Of a stretch of 64,000 bases of DNA, positions 43,609 to 53,183 are shown piece after piece. The translations under genes were made by a program, and so were the position numbers. The DNA comes from Comamonas halotolerans (GTDB taxonomy: Bacteria > Pseudomonadota > Gammaproteobacteria > Burkholderiales > Burkholderiaceae_C). The notes under the pieces were generated by a model, which was given only the letters and a program-made list of their open reading frames with translations, ran no database searches and had not been told where the DNA came from. How positions within the stretch are numbered: position 1 is the first letter of the stretch; the number at the start of each line of letters is the position of its first letter. The stretch spans positions 186,001-250,000 of the forward strand of contig NZ_JASAUZ010000045.1 of the NCBI RefSeq assembly GCF_030162935.1, read 5' to 3'.

Positions 43609-44646
43609 CTAATTGGTTAGGTCAGCTATCTTCGTAGCGTGTTGGTAATTGCGCTTTTCTGCATGCAAGAAGGCCATGAAATCTGTGCGCTCTTGGTATG
43701 CGATGCTGAATCCCATGTCTTCTAGCTTATGGACCAGTGCCGGGTCTTGGAGTAGGTCTTCAACTACCTGAGACCAAAAAGTGGCGAGTTCGGCCGGAGT
43801 GCCCTGGGGGAGGAACAGGCCCTGCCAGTAAAGAGGATGGAATCCTTTGAGCCCCAGTTCTTGCAGTGTGGGGACGTTGGGCAGCAGATGCGAGCGTTGA
43901 CCGGATGCAATCGCAAGAGGGCGTAGTTTTTCGTTGTGGATATGGGACGCAATCGGCGCAATGCCAGCGAAAAGCAGATCCACTTGTTGGGCCAATAGGC
44001 TGGCGGTAGCGCTTGCACCGCCGCTGTAGGGCACATGTATGAGTTCTACGCCCAGTGAATGCTTGAAAATTTCTCCGGCCAGATGGTGTGAACTGCCTAT
44101 GCCGGATGAGGCAAAGCTGATGCCTTTTGGGTTGTTGTGAGCTGCTTGGCGAATGTCTGTAACTTGCTGAATCTGTGATTCTTGATTGGTGACCAGAACG
44201 ATAGGCATTTCGCTGATGCGGGCGACCGGAACCAACTGGTCTACGCCATTGCGTCGCAGCGAAGGGTTGAAGAGCTGGTTGATGAATATTTCTGCTGGCG
44301 ATGCCAACAGCAAGGTGTTGCCATCTGTACGGGATTTGGTCACATAGGCGGCGGCAATCGCGCCACCAGCACCCACCTTGTTTTCCACGTAGACCGGTCG
44401 CTGTAGCTTCTCAGAAAGCTGGGTAGCAATGGCTCTGGCAATGATGTCCATGGCCCCGCCAGCCCCAAAGCCCACTACTAATTTGACAGGTTTAGTGGAA
44501 CTTGTTGCTATGGCCGGTGAGGCGCAGGTGACGCCGTAGACTAGTAGTATGGCAACGAGGATTCTGAGCAGGGTAATCAGAATCACCAGCAACCTAGAAA
44601 AGGGTTGTGCCGCTGATACAGTTGCGCTGGCATTGAACGGGTTCAT
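43609..44646 (-). CDS. Bug/TctC-family periplasmic substrate-binding protein
   Basis: 345 aa. A long hydrophobic N-terminal region (LLVILITLLRILVAILLV, then a segment ending in PAIA) precedes the mature part, which starts KPVKLVVGFGAGGAMDIIAR. RPVYVENKVGAGGAIAA and ELIHVPYSGGASATASLLA are family blocks. Bug proteins bind carboxylates or related small molecules; no tctA/tctB membrane genes are nearby. It lies 36 bp downstream of cysQ on the same strand, so it is probably co-transcribed. Its stop codon abuts the IS remnant, but the C-terminus has normal length. Confidence 0.88.
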   Translation of the reverse strand: MNPFNASATVSAAQPFSRLLVILITLLRILVAILLVYGVTCASPAIATSSTKPVKLVVGFGAGGAMDIIARAIATQLSEKLQRPVYVENKVGAGGAIAAAYVTKSRTDGNTLLLASPAEIFINQLFNPSLRRNGVDQLVPVARISEMPIVLVTNQESQIQQVTDIRQAAHNNPKGISFASSGIGSSHHLAGEIFKHSLGVELIHVPYSGGASATASLLAQQVDLLFAGIAPIASHIHNEKLRPLAIASGQRSHLLPNVPTLQELGLKGFHPLYWQGLFLPQGTPAELATFWSQVVEDLLQDPALVHKLEDMGFSIAYQERTDFMAFLHAEKRNYQHATKIADLTN

Positions 44647-44682
44647 GGAATCGGGGCGTCAAGCTGATGCTGATCCTGCTAC

Positions 44683-45462
44683 TTAAGCGTATTGCTGAGA
44701 GCAGGCGTAGAAGTGAGGGTTGCTCAAGTCTGATTTTCCGTAACGCAGCACATCTCCATCCAGTGTGCGAATCTGGCCACCTGCGGCGGCCAGCACGGCG
44801 TGGCCGGCGGCGATATCCCATTCCATGGTGCGGCCAAGGCGAGGGTAAATGTCGGCTTCTCCAGCGGCGACGAGGCAAATTTTGAGGGAGGAGCCTGCGC
44901 TTTTGATGGAGCGTACTAGACGACCTTGAAGAAACTGATCCAGAGCCTGGTTGTCACCGTGTGAGCGGCTAGCTACGACATCCAGTCCATCTGTAGGAAT
45001 ATCCCGGCATGTGACGGGCTGGCGCTGGCCGTTGAATTCCATCCATGCTCCCGAACCTTGCGCACCGGCATACATTCGGTCCAGTGCTGGGGCATAGACG
45101 ACGCCGAGGATGGGGTGACCATCTTCAATGAGTGCAATGTTGACTGTGAATTCGCCGTTGCGCTGGATGAATTCTTTGGTACCGTCCAATGGGTCTACGA
45201 GCCAAAAACGTTTGTTGGTTTTGGGGATGTGGCCATTCGCCGCAGCTTCTTCTGAAACGATGGGAGTTTGTGGTTCGAGTGCTCGAAGGCACGTCAGTAT
45301 GAGTTGCTCTGCTTGCTCGTCTGCTTGGGTCACAGGGGAGGCATCTTCTTTGCTGCGCATTCCAAAATCGGACTGATAAATTTCCATGATCAAGGCACCG
45401 GCTTCGCGGGCAATTGTCATGACGCTTTCCAGCAGTGTGTTCTGGTTTTGGGGGTGGCTCAC
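44683..45462 (-). CDS. cysQ: 3'(2'),5'-bisphosphate nucleotidase CysQ
   Basis: 259-aa Mg2+-dependent phosphatase that hydrolyses PAP (the by-product of PAPS-dependent sulfotransferases and PAPS reductase) to AMP. Signature motifs are intact: IVSEEAAANG, WLVDPLDGTKEFI and the C-terminal GRTMEWDIAAGHAVL. GTG at 45462 is preferred because AAGGAG lies 6 nt upstream; the ATG at 45477 overlaps that site. It diverges from the cysD/cysNC operon across about 125 bp. This location ties it to local PAPS production. Confidence 0.93.
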   Translation of the reverse strand: MSHPQNQNTLLESVMTIAREAGALIMEIYQSDFGMRSKEDASPVTQADEQAEQLILTCLRALEPQTPIVSEEAAANGHIPKTNKRFWLVDPLDGTKEFIQRNGEFTVNIALIEDGHPILGVVYAPALDRMYAGAQGSGAWMEFNGQRQPVTCRDIPTDGLDVVASRSHGDNQALDQFLQGRLVRSIKSAGSSLKICLVAAGEADIYPRLGRTMEWDIAAGHAVLAAAGGQIRTLDGDVLRYGKSDLSNPHFYACSQQYA

Positions 45463-45576
45463 AAAAATCTCCTTCATTTCTGCTGTCTGTGGTCCATTTG
45501 GTCTATGCGCCTACGGCGAGATGGTTGGACAGTAAATGCATTCAGGTATTCATCACCTAGCAAGTGAATGTTTAAT

Positions 45577-45581
45577 AGGAG
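45577..45581 (+). promoter_or_regulatory. Ribosome binding site that sets the start of the HTH-CysD frame
   Basis: AGGAG lies 5 nt before the ATG at 45587. This selects the start MSIGRNLS over an in-frame ATG 17 codons upstream, and shows that the transposase-like region has its own translation signal. Confidence 0.7.
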
Positions 45582-45586
45582 TGCAT

Positions 45587-47500
45587 ATGTCCATCGGCAG
45601 AAATCTCAGCATTGAGAAAATCAATCAACTGCGTGTGGATGCAGTCAAGTTACGTCTACAGGGAAAGACGCTGAAACAGATCAGCCAAGCCACGCAGTTG
45701 TCGGCACCCACCATCATTGCGGCGCACAAAGCGTGGATGAAAGGGGGCTGGCCGGCAGTCGCTATCCGTGAGCGTGGACGCAGGGTGGGAGAGGGGCGCA
45801 CCTTGTCTGCCGTGCAGGAGCAGGATATTTACGTGCAGCTGGTGAGTACACAGCCGGCTGATCATGGGTTGCCGTTTCTGTTGTGGCAGTTGGATGCAAT
45901 GCAGCAGCTGATTCAGCAGCGTCTCGGGATGGTTTTGCCAGAGCGCACCACTGCACAGTATTTGCAGCGCTGGAATTTGAGTGCGGATCGCCCCGTCAAG
46001 CGCATGAAAGATGCGTCAAGTGCTGCACAACGCTGGTATGCCAGTACCTACAAAGATATCTGTGAGCAAGCCCTCAAAGAGGGGGCGCACATCATGTGGA
46101 TTGATGACTTTGGCGCACACAACAATTGCCCAGGGAGATTGCGCCATGGCATTTTGCGTGCAGTCAATAACCGCGGGACTGTGCTGTGGCAGCCCTATGA
46201 GGGAAGCCTGCGGGCGATGCATTTAGAAGATTTTTTCGACAGGCTGGGGCGTTCCGCTGAACGCAAGATTTTTGCGTTGCTCCCGGCCATGCAATGGCAG
46301 CGTGCTGCGACATTTTCTTCGCTGACGTGTGACAGGTGGGACAAGTTGCGCCTGTTTCACTTACCTGCTGAAAACAAAATGGCCAGTCTGAAAAGGTCCC
46401 TAGAACAACAAGCAGCACAGCAAGGCAGGGGCAAGATAAAAAGTCAAAAAAAAATCTCCGAACAAACCCTGGTGTCGCAGGCGTTGCCACCTATGGCGAG
46501 CATGACGCAGGTGCTTCTAAAACATCAAATCGCTCAAAAAATTGAAGAAGGCGACTTCTACAGTGCAAGGCCTCAGAAACAGAAAACCAAGGAGAAATCT
46601 GTGCTGCTTACGCATTTGCAACGGTTAGAAGCCGAGAGCATTCATGCCATGCGCGAAGTGGTTGCCGAAGCCGACAACCCTGTCATGTTGTATTCGATTG
46701 GCAAGGACAGTGCGGTCATGCTGCACTTGGCCATGAAGGCGTTTTATCCTGCCAAGCCACCCTTTCCATTGCTGCACGTGGACACCACCTGGAAATTCCA
46801 GGAAATGTATCGCTTCCGCGATCAGATGGCTGCCAAGCTGGGTATGGATTTGCTGGTGCATATCAACCCAGATGGCGTAGAAATGGGTATCAACCCATTT
46901 AAGCACGGCTCGCAAACGCACACCGACATTATGAAGACCGAAGGCCTGAAGCAGGCCTTGGACAAGTATCGCTTCGATGCAGCCTTTGGCGGTGCCCGCC
47001 GCGACGAAGAAAAGTCGCGTGCCAAAGAGCGTATTTTTTCGTTCCGTTCGGATCAGCATCGTTGGGATCCGAAGAACCAGCGCCCAGAGCTTTGGAGTCT
47101 CTACAACACACGCAAGAACAAAGGTGAGTCGATCCGCGTGTTTCCTCTGTCTAACTGGACAGAGCTGGACATCTGGCAATACATCTATTTGGAAAATATT
47201 CCAATCGTTCCTTTGTATTTCTCAGCACCTCGTCCGGTGGTTGAGCGCGATGGTACGTTGCTAATGGTGGATGACGATCGGATGCCACTGAGGAGTGGTG
47301 AAGTACCCATGATTCGCAATGTGCGCTTCCGTACTTTGGGCTGCTATCCACTGACCGGTGCTGTGGAGTCTGATGCCAATACGCTGCCACAGATCATTCA
47401 GGAAATGCTGTTGACGCGCACTTCCGAGCGACAAGGTCGCATGATTGATCACGACTCGGCAGCATCTATGGAGAAGAAGAAACAAGAGGGGTATTTCTAA
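45587..47500 (+). CDS. cysD: IS630-transposase-like HTH/DDE-like region fused in frame to CysD (sulfate adenylyltransferase subunit 2)
   Basis: 637-codon uninterrupted frame. Residues 10-140 resemble the two HTH domains of IS630 transposases ([20 protein letters not shown], then [20 protein letters not shown]). Residues about 150-260 follow the DDE core: [13 protein letters not shown] holds the first Asp, and [14 protein letters not shown] matches. The second Asp (VDN) is replaced by ALLPAM and the third acidic motif is missing, so it is probably not a transposase. A Gln/Lys-rich linker (265-338) follows. Residues 339-637 are a complete CysD with PP-loop [10 protein letters not shown], ending KKKQEGYF. 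An internal GTG (46601) with its own AAGGAG could give CysD alone. The cysNC start overlaps the stop. Confidence 0.85.
   Translation: MSIGRNLSIEKINQLRVDAVKLRLQGKTLKQISQATQLSAPTIIAAHKAWMKGGWPAVAIRERGRRVGEGRTLSAVQEQDIYVQLVSTQPADHGLPFLLWQLDAMQQLIQQRLGMVLPERTTAQYLQRWNLSADRPVKRMKDASSAAQRWYASTYKDICEQALKEGAHIMWIDDFGAHNNCPGRLRHGILRAVNNRGTVLWQPYEGSLRAMHLEDFFDRLGRSAERKIFALLPAMQWQRAATFSSLTCDRWDKLRLFHLPAENKMASLKRSLEQQAAQQGRGKIKSQKKISEQTLVSQALPPMASMTQVLLKHQIAQKIEEGDFYSARPQKQKTKEKSVLLTHLQRLEAESIHAMREVVAEADNPVMLYSIGKDSAVMLHLAMKAFYPAKPPFPLLHVDTTWKFQEMYRFRDQMAAKLGMDLLVHINPDGVEMGINPFKHGSQTHTDIMKTEGLKQALDKYRFDAAFGGARRDEEKSRAKERIFSFRSDQHRWDPKNQRPELWSLYNTRKNKGESIRVFPLSNWTELDIWQYIYLENIPIVPLYFSAPRPVVERDGTLLMVDDDRMPLRSGEVPMIRNVRFRTLGCYPLTGAVESDANTLPQIIQEMLLTRTSERQGRMIDHDSAASMEKKKQEGYF
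46601..47500 (+). CDS. cysD: Alternative product: CysD alone from an internal GTG
   Basis: 299 codons, matching the usual CysD length (E. coli 302). AAGGAG at 46589-46594 is spaced 6 nt before GTG 46601. The protein starts [19 protein letters not shown], as free-standing CysD proteins do. It catalyses, with CysN, the adenylylation of sulfate to APS. Key segments are [32 protein letters not shown] and [15 protein letters not shown]. It is entirely contained in the longer frame; sequence alone cannot say which product is made, or whether both are. Confidence 0.8.
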   Translation: MLLTHLQRLEAESIHAMREVVAEADNPVMLYSIGKDSAVMLHLAMKAFYPAKPPFPLLHVDTTWKFQEMYRFRDQMAAKLGMDLLVHINPDGVEMGINPFKHGSQTHTDIMKTEGLKQALDKYRFDAAFGGARRDEEKSRAKERIFSFRSDQHRWDPKNQRPELWSLYNTRKNKGESIRVFPLSNWTELDIWQYIYLENIPIVPLYFSAPRPVVERDGTLLMVDDDRMPLRSGEVPMIRNVRFRTLGCYPLTGAVESDANTLPQIIQEMLLTRTSERQGRMIDHDSAASMEKKKQEGYF

Positions 47501-49413
47501 TGGCACACGTATCTGATCTGATTTCCGAAGATATCGAGAAATATCTGAAGACACACGAGCAAAAAAGCCTGTTGCGCTTCATTACCTGTGGCAGTGTGGA
47601 TGATGGCAAGAGTACATTGATTGGCCGCTTGCTGTATGAATCCAAGATGCTTTTTGAAGACCAGATGGATGCGCTGGTCGTAGACTCTAAAAAGGTCGGT
47701 ACTCAAGGCGGTGACCTGGACTTTGCACTGCTGGTGGATGGCTTGGCTGCAGAGCGCGAACAAGGCATCACGATTGATGTGGCTTACCGCTTCTTCTCGA
47801 CAGACCAGCGCAAGTTCATCGTGGCTGATACGCCGGGTCATGAGCAGTACACCCGCAATATGGTCACTGGTGCATCGACAGCAGATGTGGCGGTCGTCAT
47901 GATTGATGCACGCCGTGGCGTGCTCACCCAATCCAAGCGCCACAGCTACTTGGCTTCGCTCATTGGCATTCGCAAGATTGTGCTGGCCGTCAATAAGATG
48001 GACTTAATGGACTACTCCGAGAAGGTCTACAACGACATCGCTGCCGACTATCGCGAGTTCGCCAAAAAGATCGGTCTGGAGGACATCACTGCGATTCCGA
48101 TGTCTGCTTTGCGCGGTGAAAACATCACCGAGCGCAGCGAGCACATGCCTTGGTACCACGGCACGACTTTGATGGGTTATCTGGAAACGGTGGAGGTCGA
48201 TGAGGCTCGTCAGCAGCGACTGCCGTTCCGCATGCCTGTTCAGTGGGTCAACCGCCCCAACTTGGATTTCCGTGGTTTTGCAGGCCGTATTGCAGGTGGC
48301 AAAGTGCACCCCGGCAATGAAGTCCGTATTTTGCCTAGCGGCCGTGTTACCAAGGTGGCCCGAATCGTCACGCAAGATGGGGACTTGCAGCAGGCGGTGG
48401 CAGGTCAATCCGTTACTCTGACATTGACGGACGAGGTGGACTGCAGCCGAGGCGATGTGATTGCTTTGGCTAACTCGCCTGCGGACGTGGCTGACCAATT
48501 CCAAGTCACACTGATCTGGATGCATGAGCAGCCTATGTTGGGTGGCCGCCCTTATCTGCTGAAAATCGGAGGCAAGATTATTCCGGTCACGTTTGCTGCG
48601 CCAAAGTACAAAATCAATGTGAATACGTTGGAGCACTTGGCGGCGAAGGAATTGGCACTCAATGAGATTGGTGTCTGCAATATGTCTGCCAGCCAGCCAG
48701 TTCCTTTCGACTCTTATCAAGACAATCGCGAAACGGGCAGCTTCATTCTGATTGATCGTCTCAGCAATGCGACGGTGGGCGCTGGTTTGATTGACTTTGC
48801 GCTGCGTCGATCGGACAACATTCACATGCAACATGTGGATGTCGATAAAAAAGCACGTGCTGAATGCCTTGGTCAAAAGCCTGCTCTGTTGTGGTTCACA
48901 GGCCTGTCAGGCGCTGGTAAATCGACCATTGCCAATTTGCTCGAAAAACGCCTGTACACGCTGCGTCGTCACACCTATTTGCTGGATGGTGACAACGTGC
49001 GTCATGGCTTAAATAGAGATTTGGGCTTTACGGATGCTGACCGTGTGGAAAACATTAGACGTGTTGCAGAAGTGGGCAAGCTGTTTGTGGATGCAGGTTT
49101 GATCACCATCACCGCGTTTATTTCTCCGTTCCAAGCAGAGCGAGACATGGCTCGTAAGCTGGTCAATGAAGGCGAGTTTCTAGAAATTTTTATCGATACT
49201 CCGCTGAGCATTGCTGAAGAGCGCGATCCGAAGGGTTTGTATAAGAAGGTTCGACGCGGTGAACTCAAGAACTTCACTGGTATTGATTCTCCGTTCGAAG
49301 TGCCCACGCAACCTGATATTCATATTTCGACCACAAATATGACTGCAGAACAAGCGGTGGACAAGATCATTGCCGAGCTAACTGCTCGCGGCATCATCGG
49401 TGTGAGCGGGTAA
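47500..49413 (+). CDS. cysNC: CysN-CysC fusion: sulfate adenylyltransferase GTPase subunit / APS kinase
   Basis: 637 aa. The N-terminal GTPase has [17 protein letters not shown] (G1), [16 protein letters not shown] (G3) and NKMDLMDYS (G4), followed by EF-Tu-like barrels. The C-terminal APS kinase starts near residue 455, with P-loop GLSGAGKST at 468-476 and [16 protein letters not shown]. With CysD it converts sulfate to APS and on to PAPS. The ATG overlaps the cysD stop (TAATG), so translation is coupled. Fused CysNC is typical where PAPS, rather than APS, is the needed product. Confidence 0.96.
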   Translation: MAHVSDLISEDIEKYLKTHEQKSLLRFITCGSVDDGKSTLIGRLLYESKMLFEDQMDALVVDSKKVGTQGGDLDFALLVDGLAAEREQGITIDVAYRFFSTDQRKFIVADTPGHEQYTRNMVTGASTADVAVVMIDARRGVLTQSKRHSYLASLIGIRKIVLAVNKMDLMDYSEKVYNDIAADYREFAKKIGLEDITAIPMSALRGENITERSEHMPWYHGTTLMGYLETVEVDEARQQRLPFRMPVQWVNRPNLDFRGFAGRIAGGKVHPGNEVRILPSGRVTKVARIVTQDGDLQQAVAGQSVTLTLTDEVDCSRGDVIALANSPADVADQFQVTLIWMHEQPMLGGRPYLLKIGGKIIPVTFAAPKYKINVNTLEHLAAKELALNEIGVCNMSASQPVPFDSYQDNRETGSFILIDRLSNATVGAGLIDFALRRSDNIHMQHVDVDKKARAECLGQKPALLWFTGLSGAGKSTIANLLEKRLYTLRRHTYLLDGDNVRHGLNRDLGFTDADRVENIRRVAEVGKLFVDAGLITITAFISPFQAERDMARKLVNEGEFLEIFIDTPLSIAEERDPKGLYKKVRRGELKNFTGIDSPFEVPTQPDIHISTTNMTAEQAVDKIIAELTARGIIGVSG

Positions 49414-49472
49414 GCACTCTCCAACAGCGTGCGCGTCGCATCTTTCAAGAGCGGCGCGCTGGTTTCTCTCTT

Positions 49473-49587
49473 AGAGCCGCGAACACCAACCACCAAATCG
49501 AAGTTTTGCGATTGAGACGAGGCGCGAAGCCGCAGGAAGTACTGACGTACGGCAAGGCAAAGCAACGACGTATCAAGGGTGGTGTTA
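49473..49587. repeat. Dispersed 115-bp repeat, copy B
   Basis: Gap-free match to copy A at 42898-43012, in the same orientation. It fills most of the 231-bp gap between cysNC and the DUF1214 gene. The two copies flank a 6.5-kb segment holding the IS remnant, the Bug gene, cysQ, cysD and cysNC. Confidence 0.8.
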
Positions 49588-49644
49588 ACGGGGCTTAATG
49601 CCTGTGAGCAAGCTAGTCGCAGGCTCTTATCAAAGAGTCAGAAC

Positions 49645-50754
49645 ATGGAACATCAAGAGATCAATGAAAAGCTACTTACTGGAGAAGTTTGGGCAGAATT
49701 TTGCGATCACCTCAAGCGCTGCGGCGAGCAGATTCTGCGTCTGGAGACACCAGCAGACCCGGCTATTCGTGCCGAAGGATTTCGCTACCTGAGCAGGCTG
49801 CTGCGTATTGCACTCGAAATGCATGTGGAGTTTGCCGATCCGGAATTCCCCAGCTTCTTCAAAACCTCGCATGAGACTGCCAAGATCGGTGCAGACAATC
49901 CCGATAACATTTATGAGTACGCGCGTCTTCGAGGAGAACTGACTTACCGTATCTACGGCAATCGCGGTACGGTGTCCTATTTGAGTATCAGTACCCAAAA
50001 GGGTGGCTATGAGACGGACGGGAAGATGACCGTCACAGGATTTATCGATGCCTCCAAACTGAAGACAGATGCCCATGGCAACTTTGAGCTGATCCTCAGC
50101 AAGGAACCACAGCCCGGTAACTGGTTGCCCATGGAAGAGGCCTCTGTATCCGTGCTGGTGCGGCAGACATTTATGGATCGAAAAACGGAAGTGCCTGCCA
50201 AGTTGACGATTGAGCGTGTTGGCACCCAAGACAAGCCAGGTCCGCTCGATCCTGTGAAGTTTGTGCAGGCATTGCAGCGTGCTTCCAGCTTTGTCGAAAG
50301 CACCTCCAGAATATTCGCAGACTGGGCACAAAGCTATCTGCCCCATAGCAATGAATTGCCACCGGCTGATCAAGCGCACTGCCAAGCAGCGGGTGGTGAT
50401 CCCAACATCTACTACTACCACTCGCATTGGTCGCTCAAGGAAGATGAGGCGTTGATCATCCATGTCGACAAAGTTCCGGATTGCTCTTTCTGGAATCTGC
50501 AAATCAACAACTACTGGATGGAATCGCTGGATTACCGCTATCACCAGATTTGCATTAACAAGCATCAGGCGGTCTATGACGCGAATGGGGGCGTAACGCT
50601 GGTGCTAAGCGAGCGCGACCCCGGGGTCCCCAACTGGCTGCAAACCGCCGGTGTGCGCCAAGGCACCATGTGCCTGCGATGGGTTGGTGCCAAAGACCAG
50701 TGTCACCCCACTACGAAGCTGATTTCTATTGAACAACTGGCTGAAACCGTATGA
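49645..50754 (+). CDS. DUF1214-type protein
   Basis: 369 aa, soluble, no signal peptide. The C-terminal half has the features of DUF1214 proteins: DEALIIHVDKVPDCSFWNLQINNYWMES (seen as two blocks, DEALIIHVDK and CSFWNLQINNYWMESLD) and GGVTLVLSERDPGVPNWLQT. The N-terminal half is mainly helical. No enzymatic function is established for this family. The stop overlaps the start of the sulfotransferase gene (ATGA), so the two are translationally coupled. From memory, similar proteins lie next to a sulfotransferase-like gene and an SDR in the mycobacterial cholesterol regulon. The start ATG at 49645 has only a weak upstream site. Confidence 0.75.
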   Translation: MEHQEINEKLLTGEVWAEFCDHLKRCGEQILRLETPADPAIRAEGFRYLSRLLRIALEMHVEFADPEFPSFFKTSHETAKIGADNPDNIYEYARLRGELTYRIYGNRGTVSYLSISTQKGGYETDGKMTVTGFIDASKLKTDAHGNFELILSKEPQPGNWLPMEEASVSVLVRQTFMDRKTEVPAKLTIERVGTQDKPGPLDPVKFVQALQRASSFVESTSRIFADWAQSYLPHSNELPPADQAHCQAAGGDPNIYYYHSHWSLKEDEALIIHVDKVPDCSFWNLQINNYWMESLDYRYHQICINKHQAVYDANGGVTLVLSERDPGVPNWLQTAGVRQGTMCLRWVGAKDQCHPTTKLISIEQLAETV

Positions 50755-51938
50755 ATGCATCCTCCATTTCTCAAGCACTCGACGTTGATGAATTGCTGCA
50801 AGCAGCGCGCGAAAGAGCCGCAGGCTTAGATTACTTCGGTGACGATAACTATCGACAAGCATTGGAAGTGCTCACAAAGTCGCTCAATACAGAAGCCAAA
50901 CTGTCCACCACGGGTATTGTCCTGATGCGAGAGCGTTTGGTGAGCCAACTGGCCAATCGTTTGATCGTGGAAGATTACTTCCAGCGCTTCCCAGAAATTG
51001 CGAAGATGGAGATCGATGATCCGCTGGTCATCGTGGGCTTGCCACGTACTGGCACGACCATGCTGCAGCGCACGTTGGCAGTCGATTCACGCTTTTACTC
51101 AGCAGCTTGGTGGGAAACTCGCTACCCTGCACCGCTAGCTGGCGAGTCTTTGAAAGAGCCGGTGCAGCGCATCAGCCAAGCAAAGGCTGAAGTTGCACAA
51201 ATGGTGGAAGCTATTCCACAGATTCTGTCCATTCATCCGCTGGATGCCATGCTGTGTGATGAAGAGTTCATGTTGATGGAGCATTCCTTTTTGTGCGCCA
51301 TGGACGCTTATGCGGACGTTCCCAGCTACACCACTTGGCTTGATCAGCAAGACTTGCGACCTGTATACACACTGCTGAAAAAGATGCTGCAGTTTCTGCA
51401 GTGGCAAAAGGCTCAGCGTGGCGAAGCACCGAGTCAGCGCTGGCTGCTTAAAGCGCCTCAGCATTTGCACACGATAGATATTCTGTTGAGCGTTTTTCCG
51501 AAAGCGAAGGTCATGCTGACCCACCGTGAGCCTGCACAAACCATTCCGTCGATGTCCAGCATGGCATATACGCTGTGGCAGATCTACAGCGACTCACCTG
51601 ATGCGAAGTCTGCAGGCAAACAGTGGAACACCCGCATGGCGCGAGGGATCCGCCACACCATGAAGGTACGTGACAGCGGAAATGAGGCGCGTTTCATGGA
51701 TATCCATTTCGCGGACACCGTGTCCAAGCCAATGGAAGTGCTGGAGCGTGTGTATGAATTTGCGGAGCTTCCGTTCACAGACAAGGCCCGCGCCGCTGCG
51801 CAGCAATGGATCAACAACAATGGCCGCGAAAAGCGTTCTAGCCATGATTACAGCTTAGAGGTCTTTGGTTTGAGCGAGCAGCAAATGCAGGCGGATTACG
51901 CCAGTTACCGTGCACGCCACTTGAAAGCGGCTGACTGA
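50751..51938 (+). CDS. PAPS-dependent sulfotransferase (Sulfotransfer_3 type)
   Basis: 395-aa cytosolic enzyme transferring a sulfo group from PAPS to a hydroxyl or amine. The 5'-phosphosulfate-binding loop is VGLPRTGTTMLQRTLA near residue 90. The 3'-phosphate-binding region is MLTHREPAQTIPSMSS near residue 255. WLLKAPQHLHTIDILLSVFP is the conserved beta-strand and helix before it. It has no membrane segment. The genes for PAPS synthesis (cysD, cysNC) lie just upstream and the PAP-removing cysQ diverges from them, which is direct contextual support for sulfotransferase activity. The acceptor is unknown. Confidence 0.87.
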   Translation: MNASSISQALDVDELLQAARERAAGLDYFGDDNYRQALEVLTKSLNTEAKLSTTGIVLMRERLVSQLANRLIVEDYFQRFPEIAKMEIDDPLVIVGLPRTGTTMLQRTLAVDSRFYSAAWWETRYPAPLAGESLKEPVQRISQAKAEVAQMVEAIPQILSIHPLDAMLCDEEFMLMEHSFLCAMDAYADVPSYTTWLDQQDLRPVYTLLKKMLQFLQWQKAQRGEAPSQRWLLKAPQHLHTIDILLSVFPKAKVMLTHREPAQTIPSMSSMAYTLWQIYSDSPDAKSAGKQWNTRMARGIRHTMKVRDSGNEARFMDIHFADTVSKPMEVLERVYEFAELPFTDKARAAAQQWINNNGREKRSSHDYSLEVFGLSEQQMQADYASYRARHLKAAD

Positions 51939-51955
51939 GACAGTCAGGCTTTCCT

Positions 51956-52582
51956 ATGGAAAAAATCATGTTCAGCCTTTGGAAACCCCAAGGGCTTGCT
52001 GTCACTTACTGGCGTGACGCATTGGTGGATCTAGGGGGCAGCTTGGCGCGCATAGATGCCACGCAGGTGAGCGTGATGGTGGTAGATGCCGATGTAGATA
52101 AAGTGGCTGCACAGTGCATGACAGCCAGTGCAGATCCCTTGATGGGCATGGTGAGTCTGTGGCTGGATAAAAGCAACATGCTCGACCCTGTTCAAGCTGC
52201 TTTGCAAAAGCATGCTGCACGGTTACATGCCTACCACGTGCATGAATTTGTACCGTATCCAGAAAAGCGAAGCATGCGGCGAGCCCAAGTGCAGGCAGAC
52301 GTTGCGATAGGGCAGCGTACGCCGGGGATGTGCCAAGAGTCGTTGTTTCAGCGCCCAGCATGGCTGGAGCTTGCGCAGTGGATGTACTACTGGCGTGACT
52401 GCCATGCTTTTAATGCGTATGCGCTGCAGTCGATTTTTGACTGTCGCCAGAACATCGTGGTGGAGTCGTTGACACCTCAGGCCCAACTGATCCACGCCAT
52501 TGTGGAGGAGCACTACCCCTCCGATGCTATTGGCAGCTTGGATGGTTTCTATGGTGCTCAAGGCGACGCGAATTTGTTGTAA
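51956..52582 (+). CDS. EthD-like dimeric alpha-beta barrel protein
   Basis: 208 aa. Two related halves can be seen (about 1-100 and 105-205). The second has the EthD-type segment WLELAQWMYYWRDCHAFNAY, then SIFDCRQNIVVE; the first starts FSLWKPQGLAVTYWRDAL. Such barrels bind or process small aromatic or isoprenoid molecules, but I cannot assign a reaction. It starts 17 bp after the sulfotransferase stop, so it belongs to the same operon. Confidence 0.6.
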   Translation: MEKIMFSLWKPQGLAVTYWRDALVDLGGSLARIDATQVSVMVVDADVDKVAAQCMTASADPLMGMVSLWLDKSNMLDPVQAALQKHAARLHAYHVHEFVPYPEKRSMRRAQVQADVAIGQRTPGMCQESLFQRPAWLELAQWMYYWRDCHAFNAYALQSIFDCRQNIVVESLTPQAQLIHAIVEEHYPSDAIGSLDGFYGAQGDANLL

Positions 52583-52709
52583 GAGCGCGAGCAAGCGCTA
52601 TCGGATTCTGCCTGTCACTTCATGGATTTCAGTTCTTTGGACTGCGTGCTCACCAGTTTTTACCAAGCCAGTAATTAAAAACTGACGATTATTACTAGGA
52701 GACAAATGA

Positions 52710-53165
52710 ATGTTGGATCTTGAAGCCATTGAGCTGATCAAGCAACTCAAGGCGCGGTACTTCCGTGCTATAGATACCTGCGACTTGGAAATGTTGCGGA
52801 ACATACTGACTCCCGATATTAAGCTTGCTTTTAAAAGCCCTGCTTACGAATTCCACCTGGAAGGCTTAGACAAGACACTGGATTTTTACAAGACGTCATT
52901 CACTAAAACGCGCTTGGCCATGCACAACGGCCATACACCTGAAATTGAGGTCAACGGCGATGAAGCGAGTGGGCTTTGGTATCTGAACTATGTATTCATC
53001 AACCTCGATGACAAAACGCACATGAATGGTGGGGCGATTTACGAAGACCGCTACGTCAAGAGGGATGGCGGATGGCGGATTGCAGAAACTGGCTACAAGA
53101 CCTTGCTGGAGACGCTGCAGCCATTAAGCGAGCAATTGAAAATTACTTCCAAGCCTATCAACTAA
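52710..53165 (+). CDS. NTF2-like / SnoaL-type protein
   Basis: 151 aa. A cone-shaped alpha+beta barrel is suggested by IELIKQLKARYFRAIDTCDLE, LRNILTPDIKLAF and DGGWRIAETGYKTLLETL. Family members include ketosteroid isomerases, polyketide cyclases and dehydratases, and many bind hydrophobic substrates. AGGAG lies about 10 nt upstream of the ATG at 52710. The 127-bp gap after the EthD-like gene may hold a secondary promoter, since it is AT-rich. Confidence 0.75.
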   Translation: MLDLEAIELIKQLKARYFRAIDTCDLEMLRNILTPDIKLAFKSPAYEFHLEGLDKTLDFYKTSFTKTRLAMHNGHTPEIEVNGDEASGLWYLNYVFINLDDKTHMNGGAIYEDRYVKRDGGWRIAETGYKTLLETLQPLSEQLKITSKPIN

Positions 53166-53183
53166 TTCATCCGGAGTCTGTCT

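Noticed and set aside
45539-45570. CATTCA / TGAATG inverted repeat between cysQ and the HTH-CysD frame
   Set aside because: 6-bp arms with a 20-nt spacer occur often by chance; not enough to call an operator for the transposase-like protein or CysB.
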